A DNA stretch of 64,000 nucleotides from Haematobia irritans (GCF_050003625.1 NC_134398.1:16876997-16940996), one strand, 5' to 3'. Shown: positions 34,327 through 47,378, counted from the stretch's first letter. Notes: a model not told the origin generated them from the letters alone. A program made the numbers and translations.

Positions 34327-34510
34327 TCTAAACATGATGTATACATCCACATTCACAATCCTTCACAACTAAACGTACTTTCGATTATTGAGAAAATCCA
34401 TTCGATCCGTCTACAAAAATGGTGGATTTTTTAAGGTTGGTGGATTAGTTGATCTCTTTAAGATTTGGTAGATTTTGCCAAACTGTCCTCTCCAAGTAAG
34501 AGGCAAATAA
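34327..34510. repeat. Duplicate of 31793-32060 block
   Basis: GATGTATACATCCACATTCA, ACTAAACGTACTTTCGATTA and TTTTTTAAGGTTGGTGGATT, then the CCTCTCCAAGTAAGAGGCAA spacer, parallel 31793-32060 in the same order. Confidence 0.85.
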
Positions 34511-35130
34511 ATAAATTTTCTAAACAAATAAAATTTGTACAAAATTTTCTATAGAAATATAATTTTGATAAAATTTTTTCTAGAAATGAAATTTTAACAA
34601 AATTTTCTACAAAAATAAAACTTTGACAAAGTTAGATATAGAAATAAAATTTTGACAAAATTATTTATAGAAATAAAATTTTGACAAAATTTTCTATAGA
34701 AATAAAATTTTGAAAACATTTTCTATAGAAATAAACTTTTAACAAAATTTGCTATAGACATAAAATTTTAATAAAATTGTCTACAGAAATAAAATTTTAA
34801 TAACATTTTCTATAGCAATAAAATTTTTAAAACATTCTCTATAAAACAAAAAATTTTCACAAAATTGTCTTAAAAATAAAACTTTGTGAAAATTTTCATA
34901 GAAAAAAAATTTTGACAAAATTTTTTATAGAAATAAAATATTGACAAAATTTCCTCTAGAAATAAAAATTTAACAAAATTTTCTACAGAATAGATTTTTT
35001 GATAAAGTTTCCTATAGAAATGAAAGTTTTACAAATCTTTCTATAGAAATAATACTTTTGACAAAATTGTTTATACAAAAAAATTTTGAGAAAATTTTCG
35101 ATAGAAATAAAATTTTGACAAAAATTGTAG
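34511..35130 (+). repeat. 29-bp satellite array
   Basis: Forward units, moderately diverged. Confidence 0.92.
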
Positions 35131-35262
35131 GGAGCATATGATTATCAACACCATATGTATACGTTGCGTATTCGCATCATTAGCTGCCATTGACAATTCT
35201 CTATACAGTGGGATGCACCGTACAGAAATTCGTACCTTTGAATAAGCACATTGTGGTTTTTG
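35131..35262. repeat. Interspersed repeat, partner at 36078-36165
   Basis: ATCAACACCATATGTATACG, TTGCGTATTCGCATCATTAG and GGATGCACCGTAC match 36078-36175 (ATCAACATCATCTGTATATG, TTGCGTATACGCATCATGGG). Unclassified. Confidence 0.75.
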
Positions 35263-35870
35263 GATATAGAAATAAAATTTTCAAAAAAAGGTTTCCATAA
35301 AAATAAAATGTTGACAAAATTTCCTATGGAAATAAAATTTAAAAAAAAAATCTATAGAAACAATAGTTTGAAAAATTTTTCCATAAAAATAAAATGTTCA
35401 CAAAATGTTCTATAGAAATAAAATTTTGACAAAATTTTCAATATACATAAAATTTTTACAAAAATAAAATTTTGACAAAATTTTTTATAGAAATAAAATG
35501 TTGACAAAATTGTCTATAGAAATAAAATTTTGATAAAATTGTCTATAGAAATAAAATTTTGACAAAATTGTCTATAAAAATAACATTTTGACAAAATTGT
35601 CTATAGAAATAAAATTTTGACAAAATTATGTATTGAAATAAAAATTTGACAAAATTTCCTATAGAAATAAAATCTTGACAAAATTTCTTATGGAAATAAA
35701 ATTTTGACAAAATCTTCTATAAAATTTTAAAATGAATTTTTCTTTTCTTCTAAAGAAATAAAATTTCGACAATATATTCTATAGAAATAAAATGTTGACA
35801 ATAATTTTGTGTAGAAATAAAGTTTTTATAACATGTTCTATAACAATAAAATTTTGCTAAATAATTGTTC
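35263..35870 (+). repeat. 29-bp satellite array
   Basis: Forward units ending in TTTGGTAGTTTTTTTTTTTT and CTTTGGTAGATTC, the spacer type seen beside other arrays. Confidence 0.9.
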
Positions 35871-35939
35871 TTTTGTTTGGTAGTTTTTTTTTTTTTGTAA
35901 AATATTCTCCAAACTTTGGTAGATTCTTTTTTTACCCGG

Positions 35940-36066
35940 GTGCAACCGTTCTCAGAGGTTTGCCCTGAGCATGATTGCCAATGACACCATGTGTCTATTT
36001 CGTCTCCTTCTGGGTGTTGCAAACATATGCACTAACTTATAATACCCTGTTCCACAGTGTGGCATC
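35940..36066 (-). mobile_element. DINE-like family 3, terminal remnant
   Basis: CCCTGAGCATGATTGCCAAT, GACACCATGTGTCTATTTCG and CTTATAATACCCTGTTCCAC match the right end of the element at 15350-16386. The central repeats are gone. Confidence 0.8.
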
Positions 36067-37314
36067 ATAATGCTGTACTGGGGGCGTATGGTTATCAACA
36101 TCATCTGTATATGTTGCGTATACGCATCATGGGCTGCCGTTGACAAATTTTATTCATTGAGATGCATCGTTGTTTTGAGAGCAACTTTGAACCAATACCG
36201 GTTGTAAGATAGATATCTATCAAGTTCTCCCGAGTCCTAGAAAGGATTTAAGATAATTTTATTGTGTACTAAAATCCTTCGTACACGAATTAAAGGATTT
36301 TTTTAATTAAAGGCCGGTTGGTAAAATTTTCCAAACTCATCACACCTCCTTCACAATGTCATGGATTACATTAGATTGGATTGCAAAGTATGAAAGTATG
36401 AAAGCTACTTAACAGTAAAGCAAACAGCAATACAATCACATACACACACACCCACAAACAAACAACATTTACAAATACACCAACAACACAAAGGTCAGAT
36501 AGGTATTTTTTGGCTCAGTCTGCATGCTGCTGCACATGTTTGGATGGCGATGATGCAAAAACCAAAAATCACAACTCAAATATGCATGAATCAAACGATG
36601 AGGACTATGGCGAATGATGATGATGATGATGACGATGATGATCATCATCGTGGTGGTGATAGTGAGTGATGATGATGGTTACGCTGAAAAGTATGAATGA
36701 GTTCTGTATATGACTGTTGTCCTTTTGTATTTGAGCCTCCGTGTTTTTAAACCCGAATCGATTTACATATACGGCAACGAATTGTGATCTACGGTATAGG
36801 AGTTTCAAATTGAAGTGCATAGACGAATGAATGGACGGTTGGATGATTGTTCATTTTTGTTTGCTTGCTATTCAAAAACATCGTGTTTAACTTTACAAAT
36901 CAATTACGTATTGTATAGTTGAATATTTGCTTAACAGGGAGGCGGAATGGAAGGTAGACTAGCAAACCGCGACATAAGCATCCAAATGAAAATGACCATC
37001 CTATGGGGTCAATGGTTTCAAGCAAATTGAACCAAGAGAGAAAAAATAACCCGCCACGAAGAGGAGTTTTGTTTCCTTTTGGTCATTATTAGAATGAAAC
37101 GTAGCGGAGAGATGAAGTGCAGGTGAATTTGATCCTTTCCTATTTAAAAAGGATCTTAGAATCTGAAGGCTTGAAGACATCAAATTGTTGTGGACTATTG
37201 GAAATTTTAAAAATTTAATGTAACACCTTGTTTACCCTCTATTTGTCATTCCGTTTGTAACACATCGAAACATTGCTCTCAGAAAATTCTGTGTCTGAGT
37301 TACGAGTTCCGTAC
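36067..37314. other. Non-coding; (GAT)n microsatellite
   Basis: 36078-36165 repeats 35131-35222. An interrupted GAT/ATC tract spans 36614-36680. Short frames at 36605-36820 (His-rich, from the microsatellite) and 37001-37183 are not genes. Confidence 0.55.
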
Positions 37315-37740
37315 GTATTTTGACAAAATTTACTGCAGAAATAAAATTTTGACATTAGTTTCTATAGGAATAAAATATTAACAACAATTTCTGTAAAAAT
37401 AAAATTTTGAAAAAATTTTCTGTAGAAATAAAATCCTGACAATATTTTTTATAGGAATAAAATCTTGACAATATTTTCTATAGAAATAAAATTTTTATAA
37501 ACTTTTCTATAGAAATAAAATTTTGACAAAATTTTCTATAACAATATAATTTTAACAAAATTTTCTATCGAATTAAAATTTTGACAAATTTATTGTAGAA
37601 ATAAAATTTTGAAAAAATTTTCTTTAGCAATATAATTTTAACAAAATTTTCTATCGAATTAAAATTTGAAAAAATTTTCTCTAGAAATAAAATTTTGACA
37701 AAATTTTCTATAGAAATAAAATTTTGACAAATTTTTCTGT
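37315..37740 (+). repeat. 29-bp satellite array
   Basis: Forward units with frequent GAATTAAAATTT variants. Confidence 0.9.
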
Positions 37741-39180
37741 ATTTAATTTTAATTTATATTTAATTTAATTTATATAGAAAATTTTGTCAAAATTCTATGT
37801 ATATACGAAAATTTTGCAAACTTTCATTTATATAGGAAATTTTGTCAAAATCTAATTTCTATAGGAAATTTTATTAAAATTCCTTTAATACACGATTTTT
37901 GTTTTTGCTAAATATAATTTTCTAGGTATTTTTTGCAAAATTTCAATTTTAAGGAAATTTTATCAAAATTCTATTTATATAGGAAATTTTGTCAAAATGT
38001 CATTTCTATAGAAATTTTTGTCAAAATTTCATGTCTATATGAAATATTTGTAAAATTGTAATAAACTTTCTTTAATTCAACATTTTTCGCTAAATATCAT
38101 TTTCGGGGTATTTTTTGCAATATTTCTATAGAAAATTTTGTCAAAATTTCCTATCAAATCATAGAAATTTTATGAAAATTTCATTTCCATAGGTAATTTT
38201 GTCAAAACTTCATTTCTATTCATTTCAATGGAAAATTTTGTGAAAATTTCATATTTAGAAGAAATTTTATCAAAATTTCTTTTATATAGCATCTTATGCT
38301 AAATTTAATATTCTGGGGAATATTGTCAACATTTCATTTTCAAAGGAAATTTTTGCAAAATTTTATTTCCATAGGAAACATTCTAGAAATTTATTTCTAT
38401 AGGAAATTTCTTCAAAATTTCATTTCTATAAGATTTCATTTCGCTAGAGGGTTTTGTCATAATTTCATTTCCATAAGATATTTTTCTCTATGTAAAATTT
38501 TCTAAAATTTTCATTTCTAAAGAAAATGTGTGCAAAATGTCAAAATGACAATTTTGTGGAAATATCCTATAGATATTTCTACAAAATTTTATATTTATAG
38601 GAAATTTTTGCAAGATTCATTTCTAAAAGAAATTTTGAATTTCTATAGATGATTTGGTCAAAATTTCATTTCCATAGAAAATTTTATCAATATTTCTTTT
38701 CCAAATGAATTTTCGTTAAATTTAATTTTCTAGAAATATTCACTTCTATTGGAAATTTTGTCGAAATAATATTTAAAAAAATGTGATTTCTATAGAAAAT
38801 TTTATCAAAATTCCATTCCCATAGGAATTTTTTTCAGACTTTCAATTTTATACGAAATTTTTGCAAAATTTAATTTATATAGATTTTTTTTTCGAAATTT
38901 CATTTTTCTTGAACGATTTTGAAAATTTAATTTTTGCAATTTTTATTTCTATAGGAAATGTTTGCAAATTTCATTTCTATAAATAAATTTGGCAAAATTT
39001 TATTTCTGAACAAAATTTATATAGGAAATTTTTGCAATATTTAATTTCTGTAAAAAAAAATAATTTCTAAAATTAATTTTTGCACATTTTCATTTCTATA
39101 GGAAATTTTTGGCAGTTTTCGTTTCCATAGGAAAATTTTGTAAAATTTCACTACTAATGGAAATTTTTTATAAATTTTAT
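37741..39180 (-). repeat. Strongly diverged satellite subfamily
   Basis: Reverse-oriented units whose local consensus differs from the rest of the window: TTTCATTTCTATAGGAAATTTT, with TTTCAT replacing TTTTAT and AGGAAAT replacing AGAAAAT. Indels are common. It looks older or separately evolved. Confidence 0.85.
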
Positions 39181-40066
39181 TTCTATAAAATAAAACTTTG
39201 ACAAAATTTTCTATAGAAGTAAAATTTTGACAAAATTTTCTATGGAAATAAATTTGTGGAAAAATTTAAAATTTTGGGAAAATTTTCTATAGAAATAAAA
39301 CATTGTAAACATTTTCTACAATTTTGACAAAATTTTCTATAGAAATAAATTTTTGAAAAAATTTTCAATAGAATTAAAATTTTGAGAAAATTTTCTATAG
39401 AAATAAAATTTTGACAAAATTTTCTATAGAAATAAAACTTTGACAATATTTTCTATAGAAATAAAATTTTGACAACATTTTCTATAGAAATAAAATTTTG
39501 ACAAAATATTCGATGCAAATAAAATTTTGACAAAATTTTCTATAGAAAGAAAATTTTGCAAAAATTTTCTACAGACATAAAATTTTGCGAAAATTTTCTA
39601 TAGAAAACAATTTTGACAAAATGTTCTATAGAAATAAAATTTTGACAAGATTTTCTACAGAAATAAAGTTTCGACAAAATTTTCTATAGAAATAAAATTT
39701 TGACAAAATTTTCTATTGAAATAAATTTTTGAAAAATTTTTCAATAGAATTAAAATTCTACCGAATTACAATTTTGACAAAATTTCGTGTAGAAATAAAA
39801 TTGTTTTTTGAAAGAAATAATGTTTTATAATTTTAACAAATATCTCTATCGAGTTAAAATTTTTATAAATTTATTGTAGAAATAAAATTTTGACATAATT
39901 TTCTAAGAAAAATTTTTTTTAAATTTTCTTGGAAATAAAATTTTGACAAAATTTCCTATAAAAATAAAATTTCGATAAAATTTTCTATAGAAATAAAATT
40001 TTGACAAAATCTTCTATAGAAATAAAATCTTGACAAAATGTTCTATAAAAATAAAATTTTCGTTTT
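39181..40066 (+). repeat. 29-bp satellite array
   Basis: Forward units, many near consensus, sharply different in divergence from the block before. Confidence 0.92.
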
Positions 40067-40165
40067 GTTTTCTTATTGGTGGTTCATTCTTCAATCATTT
40101 TGTTGTTTTTGATTTTAAAACCACTAAACTAAACTAAACCACTAGACTAAACTATAAGTAAAGCA
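40067..40165. mobile_element. Fold-back element, outer-end fragment
   Basis: TGGTGGTTCATTCTTCAATC and TTGTTGTTTTTGATTTTAAA followed by CTAAACTATAAGTAAAGCAT are a degraded version of the outer arm at 10618-10715. No hammerhead region remains. Confidence 0.7.
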
Positions 40166-40840
40166 TAACCAAAATTTTCTATAGAAATAAAATTTTGCCA
40201 AATTTTCTATAGAAATAAAATTTTATCATAATTTTATTTCTATAGAAAATTATCTCAAATTTTTATGTCTGTAAAAAATTTTATCAAAATTTAAATATGG
40301 CAAAGCAAAAGAGATATGTTTGTACAAATTTATTTCGGCAAATGAAATAAAATTATGACAAAATTTTCTATAGAAATAAAATTATGACAAAATTTTCTAT
40401 AGAAATAAAATTTTGCCAAATTTTCTATAGAAATAAAATTTTGTCATAATTTTATTTCTATAGAAAATTATCTCAAATTTTTAAGTCTATAGAAAATTTT
40501 ATCAAAATTTAAATATGGCAAAGGAAAAGAGATATGTTTGTACAAATGTATTTCGGCAAATGAAATAAAATAATGCAAAATTTTCTATAGAAATAAAAGT
40601 ATGACAAAATTTTCTATAGAAACATAATTTTGTCAAATTTTTATTTCTGTAGAAAATCTTATCAAAACTTAAATATGGCAAAGGAAAAGATTACGTTTGT
40701 ACAAATTTATTTCGGCAAATGAAATAAAATTATGACAAAATTTTCTATAAATTTTGACAACATTTTCTATAGAAATAAAATTTTTAAAAAAATTTTCTTT
40801 AGAAATAAAATTTTGAGAAAAATTTTTAAATCTAATAATT
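40166..40840. repeat. Higher-order repeat mixing satellite and fold-back fragment
   Basis: Three tandem copies of a composite: forward satellite units, reverse units, then AAATATGGCAAAG and AAAAGAGATATGTTTGTACA with TTTATTTCGGCAAA, at about 40293, 40511 and 40671. The non-satellite part resembles the arm segment AAAAGAATGTTTGTCAAATT of the fold-back element. Confidence 0.85.
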
Positions 40841-41415
40841 CCTATTCCTATATATTAAAATCTGAACTGATAATTGGTATCCGACCATTTATCTCAAATT
40901 AAAGCGTTTTTTTTTTTAATCCCTTTATGAATACCCCTCCTGTGCCACCAAATATCCTTAAAATATTTGTCTACATAATTAATATGCCAAAATTTGTGAA
41001 CTGCAATCCGATTTATCTAATACCTCTAATACCAACTGTCACAATTAACTAAATATGTACGTTCTATAGACTTTAGAAGTTTTTTTGCCTTTTCACTTAT
41101 TTTTATATTCCTCCAGGCTGTGGCTTCGCTTTAATTTTACTATTATTTTCGTTTTTTTTTTCCCTCATAAATTTTGTTAAATTAAGTAGATTTTATTCAT
41201 ACAAATCAGTGAACAATAAAAGCAACACCACCACCTAACTAATATACCATGCATACGCTGTTACTCCATTCAGAATGCCACATATGGTCGTACATGGGCC
41301 CCCGTATGCAGGCACACTAACACGAAAATTGAATATGTGATGCATACATGTGAGAGTGTATGTGTGCTCACATATGGATGCATAAAAATGCATTCACATT
41401 TATTTGACTGTTGAA
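40841..41415. other. Non-coding; no recognised feature
   Basis: AT-rich with poly-T runs; no frames or repeats recognised. Confidence 0.5.
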
Positions 41416-41725
41416 TATTCAATAGCAAGACCTAAACGTGGATTAAAGGGGAGACGTGTCGTTGTTTTTTTTTTTGTGGTATTGGTACTACCATTGTTCG
41501 AACCCGTACAATATGTTAGCATATACATATGTGCAGGTGCTGCTCTTATAATAACTCAGTAATTGTATTTGGAATATTTTGAATTTAGTACCTAAGTGTA
41601 CGAAATTTAATATGCATATACGGTTGGACCTAAACATCTGTACTATCCACCATGAAATATAAAGGCAGTACTCCTTAATCAAATTCCAGCAGCAAGTGGT
41701 AAACATATACAAATATAGGAACTTG
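41416..41725. repeat. Interspersed block, inverted partner of 25861-26150
   Basis: GACCTAAACGTGGATTAAAG to AATTCCAGCAGCAAGTGGT is the reverse complement of the 25.9-26.1 kb block. It is followed by the matching inverted satellite variants. Confidence 0.85.
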
Positions 41726-42005
41726 TTTTCACAATTTTATAACTATAGATTTTTTTTCAAAATTTTATACCTATAGATTTTTTTTTTAATTTTATACATA
41801 TAGAAAATTTTGTTAAAATGTTATACCTATAGAAAATTTTTTTAACATATTATTTCTGTAGCAATTTTTTTGTAATTTTATTTCTATAGAAAATTTCGTA
41901 AAAAATTTATTTCTATAGAAAATTTTGTCAAAATTTTATTTCTATAGAATAGAAATAAGAAAATTTTCTATTGAAATAAAATTTCGACAAAATTTTCTTT
42001 AGATA
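41726..42005 (-). repeat. 29-bp satellite with orientation switch
   Basis: 41726-41945 reverse-oriented with TATACCTATAG variants, then a switch to forward at about 41950 (TATAGAATAGAAATAAGAAAA). It is the mirror image of 25620-25860. Confidence 0.9.
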
Positions 42006-42480
42006 TAAATTTTTCACAAAACCTTAATATATAAAAATAAGTCGGGTTTTCCTTCCTGACGCTTTAACTCGAGAACGCACCAACCGATTTCCACGATTAG
42101 CCTCAGGCTCCGTAAGGTTTATTGCAAAGAAAATAAATTTTTGACAAAATCTTAATATATAAAAATAAGTCGGGTTTTCCTTCCTGACGCTTTAACTCGA
42201 GAACGCACCAACCGATTTGCACGATTGGCCTCGGGCTCCGTAAGGTTTATAGCATAGAAAATTCAAGAAAATTTTCAACGGAAATGAGGGAAAAAACTGC
42301 TTCTATATACAGCGCCATCTCTGATGTAACTCCAGAAAGCACGAACCGATTTCAACGGTTTTGCATTCGTTGGAAAGGTCTCGGGCTCTGTGAGGTTTAT
42401 ATTCTTTTCCCAATACAGCGCACATTACAAAAAATTATAATTTGAATTCATCGCAGTTACCTTTCTTATAAAATATTTTT
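42006..42480. mobile_element. Helitron-like 5' ends, tandem
   Basis: CTTAATATATAAAAATAAGT, CGGGTTTTCCTTCCTGACGC and TTTAACTCGAGAACGCACCA occur twice (42012 and 42150), about 138 bp apart. A third, diverged unit with CACGAACCGATTTCAACGG is at 42340. The phrase TATATAAAAAT...AACTCGAGAACG..CCGATTT is one I associate with insect Helitron termini; the class call is inference. Confidence 0.5.
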
Positions 42481-42595
42481 TTCACATTTGTTTTGTTTTG
42501 TTATTGTTGGTTTTGTTCTTTAAGCATTGTTGTTGTTTTTTTTATTTCAGCTTAAAACCATACATTGACTAAACTACATGAAAAATGTTCAGAGA
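42481..42595. mobile_element. Fold-back element, outer-end fragment
   Basis: TTTTGTTATTGTTGGTTTTG, TTCTTTAAGCATTGTTGTTG and TTATTTCAGCTTAAAACCAT followed by ACATTGACTAAACTACA match the reverse complement of 9585-9675. It contains the outer terminus that the 9143 copy lacks on its left side. Confidence 0.8.
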
Positions 42596-42840
42596 ACGTT
42601 GAGAGTAATCATGTGATGAAATCATGTGATGAAACTCATTTTTTGATGTCTGGTGGGAGAGGGGACATCCTTCATGCCAGACTTTTTCAAAATTGGGCCA
42701 AAGTTCTCCGATTTGGGTGAAATTTCCAACGAAGGTTAAGGGTGAGGTCTAGACAAAGACCCGCTACTTTTTTCTCTATATTTGGTCGCGGAAGTGGAGG
42801 TGGACCACCGCTTTATACGATTTTTGTTTAAAGCTTAGTA
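42596..42840. mobile_element. Fragment of the 4375-5425 repeat, inverted
   Basis: TCATTTTTTGATGTCTGGTG, TTTTTCAAAATTGGGCCAAA and TCTAGACAAAGACCCGCTAC are the reverse complement of 5150-5280. Confidence 0.75.
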
Positions 42841-42851
42841 AAAAAAAAAAA

Positions 42852-44696
42852 AACAAGTATATACGTCCGTGAGTTCGGCCAGGCCGAATCTTATGTACCT
42901 TCCACCATGGATTGCGTAGAAACTTCTACGAAAGACTGTCATTCACAATCGAATTACTTGGGTTGTGGTATCTTAAAACTTCTTAACATCGTTTTCTAAA
43001 TTGTGAGTTAGTCCATACGTGGTATATATTAGACAAAAAAGTTATGTATAGTTAAGTCTACAAATAATTACGAATCGATATGGACTTTTTGCACGATACG
43101 TAGAGAGCCAGAATTGAAATATGGGGGGAACTTGATATGGACCAATTTTTGTATGATTGGAAATCGATTTATCTGAGGGATATATATAACTATAGACCGA
43201 TATGGACCTAGTTAGGCATGGTTGTTAACGACCATATACTAGCACAATGTACCAAATTTCAACTCAACCGGATGATTTGGCTTGGTACATTGGCCTCCAA
43301 GAGACTCCAAAACCAAATTTCGGGATCGGTTTATATGGGGCTATATATGATTATGGACTGATATGGACCACTTTTGTCATGGTTGTTATACATCATATAC
43401 TATCACCACGTACCAAATTTCAAGAAGATCGGATAAATTTTGCTTCTCCAAAAGGCACCGGAGGTCAAGTCTGGGGATCGGTTTATATGGGAACTATATA
43501 TAATTATGGACTGATAGGAACCAATTCCTGCATGGTTGTTGGATACCATATACTAACATCACGTACCCAATTTCAACCGAATGGGAAGAATTTTGCTCTT
43601 CCAACGGGCTCTGGAGGTCAAATCTGGTGATCGGTTTATATGGGACCTATATATAATTATGGACCGATATGGACCAATTCTTGCATGGGAGTTTGAGGCC
43701 ATATATTAACACCACGTACCAAATTTCAACTGAATCAGATGAATTTTGGTCTTCCAAGAGGCTCCGGAGGTCAAATCTGGTGATCGGTTTATATGGGGGC
43801 TATATATAATTATGGACCGATGTGGACCAATTTTTGCATGGATGTTAGAGACCATATACTAACGCCATGTACCAAATTTCACCGGATCGGGTGAAATTTG
43901 CTTCTCTTAGAGGCCTCGCAAGCCAAATCGGGGGATCGGTTTATATGGGGGCTATATATAATTATGGACCGATATGGACCAATTTTTGCATGGTTGTTAG
44001 AGCCCATATACTAACACCACGTACCAAATTTCAGCCGGATCGGATGAAATTTGCTTCTCTTAGAGGCCTCGCAAGCCAAATGGGGCGATCGGTTTATATG
44101 GGGGGTATATATAATTATGGACCGATGTGGACCAATTTCTGCATGGTTGTTAGAGACCATATACTAACGCCATGTACCAAATTTCAGCCGGATCGGATGA
44201 AATTTGCTTCTCTTAGAGGCGCCACAAGCCAAAAGGGGGGGGATCGGTTTATATGGGGGCTATATATAATTATGGACCGATGTGGACCAATTTTTGCATG
44301 GTTATTAGAGGCCATATACTAACACTATGCACCAAATTTCAGCCGGATCGGATGAAATTTGCTTCTCTTAGAGACCTCGCAAGCCAAATTTGGGGCTCCG
44401 TTTATATGGGGGCTATACGTAAAAGTGGACCGATATGGCCCATTTACAATACCATCCGACCTACATCAATAACAACTACTTGTGCCAAGTTTCAAGTCGA
44501 TAGCTTGCTTCGTTCGGAAGTTAGCGTGATTTCAACAGACGGACGGACGGACGGACAGACATGCTCAGATCGACTCAGAATTTCACCACGACCCAGAATA
44601 TATATACTTTATGGGGTCTTAGAGCAATATTTCGATGTGTTACAAACGGAATGACAAAGTTAATATACCCCCATCCTATGGTGGAGGGTATACAAA
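42852..44696 (-). mobile_element. DINE-like element, family 1, near complete, no satellite
   Basis: The left end has AACAAGTATATACG and the stem-loop TTCGGCCAGGCCGAA; the right end has TATGGTGGAGGGTATA. About eight 153-bp central units (43200-44420) lie between, then (GACG)n at 44539-44555 and TATATATACTTTATGGGGTC near the right end. Unlike the elements at 47443 and 57677 it lacks the 29-bp array between hairpin end and central units. Frames of 127, 151 and 133 codons are the central repeats read through. DINE-1/Helentron-associated by structure. Confidence 0.82.
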
Positions 44697-44875
44697 TGTA
44701 TTGAAAGGGAACACCCCCTACCCGACGTTTGCTAATCCGGTCCGTTTTACATCTGCATAACCGCCCTATTTCTGTATATAAACGAAAAAGAAAGTAGTTC
44801 GATTTTTTGAAATGTAGAACGATATGGTTGACTAAGTTAACGAAAATATTCCTCGTTAGCCAAAATATTCCTTTT
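44697..44875. other. Unassigned spacer
   Basis: AT-rich, no unit structure; the satellite begins around 44876. Confidence 0.5.
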
Positions 44876-46640
44876 ATTTCTGTAGAAATAATATTTTGAC
44901 AAAATTTTTTATAGCAATACAATTTTTACAATATTTTCTATAGAAACAAAGTTTGTCTATAGAAATTAAATTTTGACAAAACTTTCTATAAAAATAAAAT
45001 GTTGACTAAATTTTCTATAGAAATAAAATTTAAACAAACTTTTCTATAGAAATAAAATTTTGACTAAAATTTCTATATAAATAAAATTATTGACATTATT
45101 GACAAACAAAAAATATTGACAAAATTTTCAATAGAAATAAAATATTGACAACATTTTCTATAGAAATAAAATCTTGAGAAAAATTTTTATAGAAATAAAA
45201 TTTTGACAAAATTTTCTATAGAAATAAAATCTTGATAAAAATATTCTATAGAAATAAAATTTTGACAAAAATTTTCTATAGAAATAAAATTTTGACGAAA
45301 TTTTCTATGGAAATAAAATTTTGACAAATTTTTTTAAAGAGATAAAATTTTGACAAAATTTTCTATAGAAATAAAATTTTGAAAAAATTTTCTATAGGTA
45401 TGCAATTTTGACAAAATTTTCTATAGGTACAAAATTTTGACAAAATTTTCTATAGAAATAAAATTTTGAGAACATTTTCTATAGGTATAAAGTTTTGACA
45501 AAATTTTCTATAGAATTAAAATTTTGAGAAAATTTTCTATAGGTATAAAATTTTGAAAAAAAATTCTATAGAAATAAAATTTTAACAAAAGTTTCTATAA
45601 AAATAAAATTTTTACAAAATTGTCTATGGAAATAAAATTTTAACAAAATTTTCTATAGAAATAAAATTTTTATAAAATTTTCTATAGAAATAAAATTTTG
45701 AAAAAATTTGCTATAGAAAAAACATTTTGGGAAAATTTGCTATAGGAATAATATTTTGACAAAATTTTCTATAGAAATAAAATTTTGAAAAAATTTGCTA
45801 TAGGAATAAAATTTTGGGAAAATTTTCTATACAAATAAAATGTTGACGAAATTTTCTATGGAAATAAAATGTTATCAACATTTTCTATAAAAATAAAATT
45901 TTTACAAAAACAACAACAATGCATTTTACAAAATGTTTTATAGAAATAAAATTGTGAGAAAATTTTCTATAGAAATACAATTTTTACAAAATTTTCTATG
46001 AAAATAAAATTTTGACAAAATTTTCTATAGAAATAAAATTTTTATAAAATTTTCTATAGAAATAAAATTTTGAAAAAATTTGCTATAGAAAAAACATTGT
46101 GGGGAAATTTTGGGAAAATTTTCTATACAAATAAAATTTTGACAAAATTTTCTATGGAAATAAAATTTTATCAAAATTTTCTATAAAAATAAAATTTTTA
46201 CAAAATGTTTTATAGAAATAAAATTGTGAGAAAATTTTCTATAGAAATACAATTTTGACAAAATTTCTATAGAAATAGAATTTTGACAAAATTTTCTATG
46301 GAAATAAAATTTTGACAAATTTTTTTAAAGAGATAAAATTTTGACAAAATTTTCTATAGAAATAAAATTTTGAAAAAATTTTCTATAGGTATACAATTTT
46401 GACAAAATTTTCTATAGGTACAACATTTTGACAAAATTTTCTATAGGTACAACATTTTGACAAAATTTTCTACAGAAATAAAATTTTGACAAAATTTTCT
46501 AAGGAAATAAAATTTTGACAAAATTTTCTATAGAAATAAAATTTTGACATAATTTTTATAGAATTAAAATCTTCTATAGAAAAACAATTTTACAAAATTT
46601 TCTAAAGAAATAAAATTTTGATAACAAAATCTACAGAAAT
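44876..46640 (+). repeat. 29-bp satellite with higher-order repeats
   Basis: Forward units. The series AATTTTTTTAAAGAGATAAA, then CTATAGGTATGCAATTTTGA and CTATAGGTACAAAATTTTGA occurs at about 45326 and again about 990 bp later. A second series (TTGCTATAGAAAAAACATT) repeats about 370 bp apart (45708, 46080). Confidence 0.92.
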
Positions 46641-47207
46641 AAATTATTAATTATCATCATATCAGTCTATAGTATTTTTAGCTCTCTTTTGAACTTTCAT
46701 AGCATACTTCACTTCATCCCTATTTCAAGGGTCATCATTAGTTTCCATCACAGTTCATAGTTTATTTAGATTATCCCACATTTCATTGTTATTTAGTTAT
46801 GAGGAAAACACATATAATTTTATAATTTCATATGTTAATTAGTTGTTACTCTAATACGGATTTATTTACAACCACACATTCAAGTGGAGAATAACATTAT
46901 AGACATATATGTATATGATAATAGAGCAGTGTTTATGGTATGATATGCGTGTGGATGTGTGTGTTTTTGGTCACAATAAATGAGCCCCGCCAAACACGGG
47001 TCCTTGTTATGAATGGCGCTATGTTGAACAAAATTTTTAATAAACCAATTATAATATTAAATAATTTTTAAAAATGCATTTGCCAAAATATGTACATTTA
47101 AATGGAATGCAAACTATGAGGGGATTACAATTAAACGAAATTTTTGATATTTGCAATAAATTAAATGTAGGTCTTCTTATATTCATTCATGGAGAATTAT
47201 ATTATTA
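46641..47207. other. Non-coding; no recognised feature
   Basis: AT-rich; no repeats or frames recognised. Confidence 0.5.
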
Positions 47208-47378
47208 GTTAGTTTCAAGCCGATAGCTTATTTTGTTCGCAAGTTTGGGATGATTTCAACAGACAGACGTTGCTAGACCGACTCAGAATTTCTCCGCGAC
47301 CAAAAATTTAAATATAAGGTCTGAGACCGATATTTCGATGTGTTACAAACGGAATGACAAAGTTATTATACCCCTATT
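47208..47378 (-). mobile_element. DINE-like 5' end remnant
   Basis: TTTCAAGCCGATAGCTTATT, GATTTCAACAGACAGACG, GACCGACTCAGAATTTCTCC and TGTTACAAACGGAATGACAA match the terminal third of family 1. The central repeats are absent. Confidence 0.8.

Noticed and set aside
35131..36165. Long terminal repeats of a retrotransposon (35131-35222 and 36078-36165)
   Set aside because: The similar segments are under 100 bp, and satellite plus a DINE remnant lie between them, with no primer-binding site, polypurine tract or coding content.
36605..36820. His/Asp-rich peptide frame
   Set aside because: Translation of the GAT/ATC microsatellite.
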